Below, one piece after another: positions 7,301 to 10,726 of a stretch of DNA of 10,726 nt (its first letter is position 1; every line of letters starts with the position of its first letter). This DNA is from JAKPQD01 sp029572965 (GTDB lineage Bacteria; Bacteroidota; Bacteroidia; Bacteroidales; DTGW01). Made by a program: the position numbers and the translations under genes. The notes below the pieces were generated by a model, which had not been told where the DNA came from, did not search any database, and saw only the letters and a program-made list of their open reading frames with translations. The DNA is taken from the NCBI GenBank assembly GCA_035374585.1, contig DAOSPF010000090.1:1-10726 (forward strand), given 5' to 3'.

Positions 7301-8254
7301 ATGAAAAGAAAAATATACATTTCAATAAGCCTGTTGACAATCATCCTTATTTCAATTGTTGTTACAGCATTTCAGAACAAGCCCCAACAACTTTCTGCAC
7401 CTTTACTTTTGCCCCAGGTGGTTAGTGCCAAAAAAAGTTATGTATTTACTCAGGCCTTAACTTCAAAGTTTCGTAATGATTTTAAAATAGAAAACGCTAT
7501 ATTTCCTGATACTACAGTTATTTTATTCGAGTTTATCCCGGTGGGAGGCTGGTTGAAAAAATTATCTGATTCAAAGCTTTCGTTAAATTATTATGCAACG
7601 GCATATAATAAAGGAAAGCTTTTTATAGCCGGGGGAAGGGATATTTCGGGCAAAGTAGTCAATACTTTTTATGAATATGACCTTGCCGGACAACAATGGA
7701 TAAACAGGCCTTCAATGAAAACAGCCCGCGAATTCTTTGCCCTTGAAAGCCATGATAACTTTATTTATGCTATTGGAGGTACTGATAAAACTGAGGCTGA
7801 AGTATATGATATGTCTTCAAATCAATGGACAACAAAACCTCTAAATTATACAGGATGTTCACCCATGAAAGAAATTATCTGTTATGAAAATATTGACACT
7901 TTGTTTTTCATGTTTAATAACAATGGGGAGATGCAAATTTTAAATATTAAAAACATGACAGTACAAAAAGGGCCAACGCCACCGTTTAAAATGAAAAATT
8001 TTGATGCCTGCACGTACAACAAAAAAATATATATCAGTGCCGGATATGATGAAAGTGGCATCAACGCCAATGTTTATTGTTACAGCACAGCAGACAGCTT
8101 GTGGTCTTCAATAGGGAAGGTCGGGAGTCCGCGCTGTTTGTCCGGTTTGGTTTATTTTGGCAGCATGATACTGCACATTGGCGGCTCGTTTACAATACCA
8201 TCGCAAAAATGCCGGATATTAAGCGATACTTATATTTTCCGGTTACCTAATTAG
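7301..8254 (+). CDS. Exported kelch-repeat protein
   Basis: A 317-residue protein with an N-terminal hydrophobic segment (residues 5-24, MKRKIYIS then leucine/isoleucine-rich) that is a signal peptide or membrane anchor; no lipobox Cys follows. From about residue 97 it contains kelch units, the blades of a beta-propeller. Double glycines stand at 111-112 (FIAGGRD) and 159-160 (YAIGGTD), with FYEYDLAGQQW and EVYDMSSNQW closing the blades. A degenerate unit spans about 185-230, a unit with a single Gly (ISAGYDESG) lies near 245-252, and a last one has HIGGSF at 292-297. That is about five blades, so the propeller may be incomplete or dimeric. Residues 25-95 match nothing I recognise. Kelch propellers usually bind proteins or glycans; no ligand can be assigned. 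Its stop overlaps that of the convergent glucosaminidase gene. Confidence 0.8.
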   Translation: MKRKIYISISLLTIILISIVVTAFQNKPQQLSAPLLLPQVVSAKKSYVFTQALTSKFRNDFKIENAIFPDTTVILFEFIPVGGWLKKLSDSKLSLNYYATAYNKGKLFIAGGRDISGKVVNTFYEYDLAGQQWINRPSMKTAREFFALESHDNFIYAIGGTDKTEAEVYDMSSNQWTTKPLNYTGCSPMKEIICYENIDTLFFMFNNNGEMQILNIKNMTVQKGPTPPFKMKNFDACTYNKKIYISAGYDESGINANVYCYSTADSLWSSIGKVGSPRCLSGLVYFGSMILHIGGSFTIPSQKCRILSDTYIFRLPN

Positions 8255-9210
8255 TTTTGTAAAACTTCTTTTGGCATTCGTTTACGGAGCCATATTTTCT
8301 GGCCAATTTTGGGCTCTGAGCCTATTTCCATGCGGTTTTTATAGTACAGTTTTTTTAGTTTAATTCCATATAACTGGCTTATGCTGTGCATGGTTTCATT
8401 TTCGGCTACAATATGAAAATCATTACCAAATTGAGCTTTCCAGCGCTTGGGCTGAATATACAACCTGTCGCCCGAAGTGACATGGTAATCGGCCGGCAAA
8501 TCGTTGTATTTGACCAATTGCCACGAAAACAAGTCCATTTCTTTTGTCAGCGAGATAAGGTTATCGCCTTCTTCTGCAACAATGTATTGTACATCATTAT
8601 TAGTAAATATTTTCCGGCGCTTGATATCAATAACAAAATTTTCATCAGAGGCTGCCATTCTGGGTTTATTTTTAACCGATGGCACATAAGTATAGTCGCC
8701 TTTGTCAAACCGGTGGAGCTCGTTTTCTTCTATAGTCCTGATAAGGTCTCTGGCATAACTTGGGCTTGTAGCATAGCCTGCTTTCTTTAATCCGTGGGCC
8801 CACCCTTTGTAATCATCAGATTTATATTCAAAAAGAAAAGCATAACGTGAAGTATTCATCAAAAAATCAGTATGATCACGGTACGATTCTTCTGCATTAC
8901 TATATTTTCGAAAACATTCATTAGGGGCATCATCATCCTGGAAATATTTTTTCCCTTGCCACTTATGGCATTTGATGCCGAAGTGATTATTGGCTTCTCG
9001 CGCTAAAGAGCTATTTCCGCAACCAGATTCGACCATCCCTTGTGCAAGTGTTATACTTGCCGGGATACCGCTGCGTTTCATCTCTTCAACAGCTATAGGG
9101 CTATATTTCTGGATATAATCCTGCCTGGAATACTTCTGCCCCCAAGCAAAACCAAAAGAAAAAGAAACTATAAAGACAAATAAGTATCGTAGAAAAAATC
9201 TCTTGCCCAT
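8251..9210 (-). CDS. Secreted GH73-type glucosaminidase with two LysM domains
   Basis: A 319-residue secreted peptidoglycan hydrolase. After a signal peptide (residues 1-24, ending FAWGQ) comes a FlgJ/GH73-like glucosaminidase domain (about 30-168). The predicted general acid is E61 in LAQGMVESGCGNSSLA, and NNHFGIKC, the SYRDHTDFL region and the AGYATSPSYARDL segment are all typical. It should cleave beta-1,4 links after N-acetylglucosamine in the glycan strand. Two LysM peptidoglycan-binding domains follow, about 208-254 (YIVAEEGDNLISL) and 266-312 (HIVAENETMHSIS, ending KIGQKIWLR). The ATG at 9210 lies 11 bases after the stop of the pseudouridine synthase gene, so the two are probably one transcript. 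A likely role is cell-wall turnover or daughter-cell separation. A muramidase specificity cannot be excluded. Confidence 0.92.
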   Translation of the reverse strand: MGKRFFLRYLFVFIVSFSFGFAWGQKYSRQDYIQKYSPIAVEEMKRSGIPASITLAQGMVESGCGNSSLAREANNHFGIKCHKWQGKKYFQDDDAPNECFRKYSNAEESYRDHTDFLMNTSRYAFLFEYKSDDYKGWAHGLKKAGYATSPSYARDLIRTIEENELHRFDKGDYTYVPSVKNKPRMAASDENFVIDIKRRKIFTNNDVQYIVAEEGDNLISLTKEMDLFSWQLVKYNDLPADYHVTSGDRLYIQPKRWKAQFGNDFHIVAENETMHSISQLYGIKLKKLYYKNRMEIGSEPKIGQKIWLRKRMPKEVLQN

Positions 9211-9221
9211 ATCTCAATCAA

Positions 9222-9899
9222 TCATTTATTTCTATTTTCAAAATACTTCCAAAGTTTATCCTCAGGTACATTGGCCACAATTTCGACAGGCTCGTTTTTA
9301 ACAGGGTGTGTAAAGCTAATCTTTCGGGCATGAAGATTGATACCTCCATGATCAAGACTGCGGTTGTAACCATATTTCAAATCACCACGAATAGGGCAAC
9401 CAATTTTACTGAGCTGACAACGTATTTGGTGATGCCGGCCTGTCTCTAACTGTATTTCAAGTAAATAATAATTATCAGATTTATCAAGAATTTTGTAGTG
9501 CAGAATTGCTTTTTTTGATTCTTTTACCTCTTTATCATAGGCAAAAGACTTGTTTTTGCGTGTATCGCGGACAATATAATGGATTAATGTATCAGCTTCT
9601 TTTGGGGGCTGCTCTTTTACTATTGCCCAATAAATCTTTTTCACGGATTTATCCTGAAACATTTGGTTCAAACGGGCAAGGGCTTTGCTTGTCCTTGCAA
9701 ACAAGACTACACCACTTACCGGCCTGTCTATTCGGTGTACTACGCCGAGAAATACATCTCCTGGTTTTTGATATTTCTGTTTTAAATAAGTTTTTATTTT
9801 TTCTTCTAAAGAAATGTCGTTAGACTTGTCAGGCTGGACAATATCCGAGGTTTGTTTATTGATGGCAATCAGGTGGTTATCTTCAAACAGCACTTCCAT
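9222..9899 (-). CDS. RluA-family RNA pseudouridine synthase
   Basis: A 225-residue cytoplasmic enzyme that converts uridine to pseudouridine in rRNA or tRNA. The family motif HRIDRPVSGVVLF (residues 55-67) carries the catalytic Asp58. LETGRHHQIRCQLSKIGCPI, GDLKYG and LHARKISFTHP further on are the standard RluA core elements. No S4 RNA-binding domain precedes the catalytic domain, as in the short RluA/RluC-like subgroup; the exact RNA target cannot be told. I place the start at ATG 9899 (MEVLFEDNHL), where the family's first strand begins. An in-frame TTG two codons upstream is the alternative. It is the first gene of a two-gene unit with the glucosaminidase; no convincing promoter was seen in the 135-bp gap shared with the divergent tRNA gene. 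Confidence 0.92.
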   Translation of the reverse strand: MEVLFEDNHLIAINKQTSDIVQPDKSNDISLEEKIKTYLKQKYQKPGDVFLGVVHRIDRPVSGVVLFARTSKALARLNQMFQDKSVKKIYWAIVKEQPPKEADTLIHYIVRDTRKNKSFAYDKEVKESKKAILHYKILDKSDNYYLLEIQLETGRHHQIRCQLSKIGCPIRGDLKYGYNRSLDHGGINLHARKISFTHPVKNEPVEIVANVPEDKLWKYFENRNK

Positions 9900-9977
9900 A
9901 CTCAAAATAATACTTTCTGCAAAAGACCTAAAAAAGCAGGAGATTTAAAAATTTTTTTATCCACATGGTAAAAATGC

Positions 9978-10009
9978 TTTGTTCATATTTTGAGAAAAGT
10001 ATATATTTG
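9978..10009 (+). promoter_or_regulatory. Promoter of the tRNA-Met gene
   Basis: TTTG (9978-9981), a 20-base spacer, then TATATTTG (10002-10009), a complete match to the Bacteroidota TTTG / TAnnTTTG consensus. It ends 25 bases before the tRNA, giving a short 5' leader to be trimmed by RNase P. This is the clearest promoter in the window. Confidence 0.7.
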
Positions 10010-10034
10010 TAGCCTCAAAACAATGGGCAATGAT

Positions 10035-10108
10035 GGCGCGGTAGCTCAGCTGGTTAGAGCGCATGATTCATAATCATGAGGTCCCCAGTTCAATCCTGGG
10101 CCGCGCTA
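10035..10108 (+). tRNA. tRNA with CAU anticodon, probably elongator tRNA-Met
   Basis: The 74-base cloverleaf is complete. The acceptor GGCGCGG pairs with CCGCGCT (closing G-U) and ends in discriminator A10108. The D stem is GCTC/GAGC, the anticodon stem CATGA/TCATG with loop TTCATAA (anticodon CAT at 10069-10071), the variable loop AGGTC, and the T arm CCCAG-TTCAATC-CTGGG. CCA is not encoded. The anticodon stem lacks the three G-C pairs of an initiator tRNA, and the first pair is not the unpaired type. An isoleucine tRNA with lysidine-modified CAU is the other option, but the overall sequence looks more like elongator methionine tRNA. Confidence 0.95.
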
Positions 10109-10116
10109 CTTGAAAA

Positions 10117-10157
10117 AAACAAGCCGCTTACAGAGTTTTTCTGTGAGTGGCTTGTTT
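10117..10157 (+). terminator. Strong hairpin terminator after the tRNA
   Basis: A 17-bp stem, AAACAAGCCGCTTACAG against CTGTGAGTGGCTTGTTT, includes two G-U wobble pairs and a 7-base loop. It begins eight bases after the tRNA. The 3' arm ends in TTGTTT followed by CATT, so the T tract is partly inside the stem; the preceding A-run pairs with it. Placement right after a single tRNA supports a terminator role. Confidence 0.7.
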
Positions 10158-10171
10158 CATTAAAAAAAGTG

Positions 10172-10201
10172 CTGGAGATCCTTCTGGAGATCTTTTTTTT
10201 T
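10172..10201 (+). repeat. 12-bp tandem repeat running into a T tract
   Basis: CTGGAGATCCTT at 10172-10183 is followed directly by CTGGAGATCTTT at 10184-10195, one base different. AGATC of the first copy can pair with GATCT of the second (plus two G-U pairs), and nine Ts follow from 10193. It may be a weak back-up terminator or simple slippage next to the tRNA. It lies just upstream of the transposase remnant. Confidence 0.45.
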
Positions 10202-10235
10202 AATTTTTCTAATTAGTGAAATGAATAACTGGTAA

Positions 10236-10568
10236 ATGGACATAAAATTTGTATGGGTTGAGAAACATCGCCGCCACGCGTTTATTCTTACAGCCATAGA
10301 CACATTTACAAGGGTTGTATTGGGCTGGACGGTTGCTTTTCAGATAAAACAGGAAACGGTAAAACAACTTTGGTCGCGAATCATTGAAAACCATCTGCAG
10401 CCCCACGATTGCATAAACAAGCAGATGGACATAGAAGTCCGTAACGATAACGACAGCCGTTTTGTAGCCCGCTCGGTACAGCAATTTTTTCGTGACAACC
10501 ACCTGGGGCAGGTATTTACCCATCCATACACCCCTCAGGAAAACGGGCATATCGAAGATATTCCATAA
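10236..10568 (+). pseudogene. Truncated DDE transposase (integrase-core fragment)
   Basis: The frame covers most of an rve/integrase-core domain of the IS3/IS481 type: DIKFVWVEKHRRHAFILT, IDTFTRVVLGW, RNDNDSRF and HPYTPQENGHIE. The catalytic triad D2, D71 and E107 is kept, with 35 residues between the last two (DD35E). The protein stops three residues after E107, where a full transposase continues for tens of residues (normally ESFH...), and the N-terminal DNA-binding part is missing. The codon just before the ATG is TAA, in the context TGG-TAA-ATG-GAC, where the family usually reads W-E-M-D; a Glu codon turned to stop would explain it. No terminal inverted repeats were seen. Expected to be inactive. 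Confidence 0.8.
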
Positions 10569-10714
10569 CATCTTTTTACAATTGCCCCTCCATAAACATT
10601 AGGATATTCTTTATAAAGCGAACCGTAATTTGGCCAGTCAAATACAAAAACTTCGCCTTGTTTTGGTTGCCCCGAGAGTATAAAATATTTTGTGTAAACA
10701 CAATAATTTGATTT
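10557..10714 (-). pseudogene. Fragment of an S26-family (type I) signal peptidase
   Basis: The minus-strand frame reads YTKYFILSGQPKQGEVFVF, then DWP, a short insertion, and AIVKRCYGI. This matches the signal peptidase I order of PKRGDVVVF, YP and the catalytic-Lys motif (I/V)KRC-x-G-(L/I)-PGD, with KRC typical of Bacteroidota enzymes. Only about 52 residues remain. Upstream a TAA (10717-10715) cuts off the part that would hold the nucleophilic Ser, and similarity stops at Gly-Ile, one residue before the PGD. There it meets the end of the transposase fragment from the other strand. There is no start codon in the frame. It is best read as a gene remnant; recognition is from motifs only. Confidence 0.5.
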
Positions 10715-10726
10715 TTAATTTATTTT

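Noticed and set aside
8386..8790. Open frame of 134 codons antisense to the LysM region
   Set aside because: It overlaps well-supported LysM and linker sequence and shows no family features of its own.
10209..10571. Open frame of 120 codons antisense to the transposase fragment
   Set aside because: The plus strand carries the full D-D-E pattern; the minus frame shows nothing recognisable.

Overview
The window looks like chromosomal DNA from a member of the Bacteroidota. This rests on AT-rich intergenic DNA, promoter-like sites of the TTTG / TAnnTTTG type instead of the usual -35/-10 boxes, absence of clear Shine-Dalgarno sequences, FKBP lipoproteins, a short outer-membrane beta-barrel protein ending in phenylalanine, and a short DnaE polymerase of the type common in that phylum. 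The species cannot be named from the sequence.

Left part (1-2760, minus strand): two adjacent lipoproteins, each with two FKBP-type peptidyl-prolyl isomerase domains, probably form an operon (1968 to 20). Upstream of them, behind a strong intrinsic terminator, lies a small outer-membrane barrel gene. It is broken by a one-base frameshift at a GGGG run, and its start region is partly duplicated 90 bp upstream.

Middle (2761-8254): a XylF-like sugar-binding lipoprotein (plus strand) converges on a large minus-strand gene for a DnaE2-like, probably error-prone DNA polymerase. The 225-bp gap between them holds three copies of a 26-bp hairpin repeat whose stems differ but remain paired. Upstream of dnaE2 and divergent from it is a kelch-repeat exported protein. 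Its stop codon overlaps that of the next gene by four bases.

Right part (8251-10726): a two-gene minus-strand unit encodes an RluA-family pseudouridine synthase followed by a secreted GH73-type glucosaminidase with two LysM domains, probably a peptidoglycan hydrolase. Divergent from it is a tRNA-Met(CAU) gene with a near-ideal Bacteroidota promoter and a strong downstream hairpin. Beyond the tRNA lies gene wreckage: a DDE transposase fragment that keeps its D-D-E residues, joined within 2-3 bases to a fragment of an S26 (type I) signal peptidase on the opposite strand.

Most of the window is ordinary housekeeping and envelope content. I did not find a convincing undescribed multi-gene system. 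The parts most worth a second look are the hairpin-repeat cluster at 3983-4095, the tRNA-adjacent junction near 10557, and the frameshifted barrel gene with its duplicated start.
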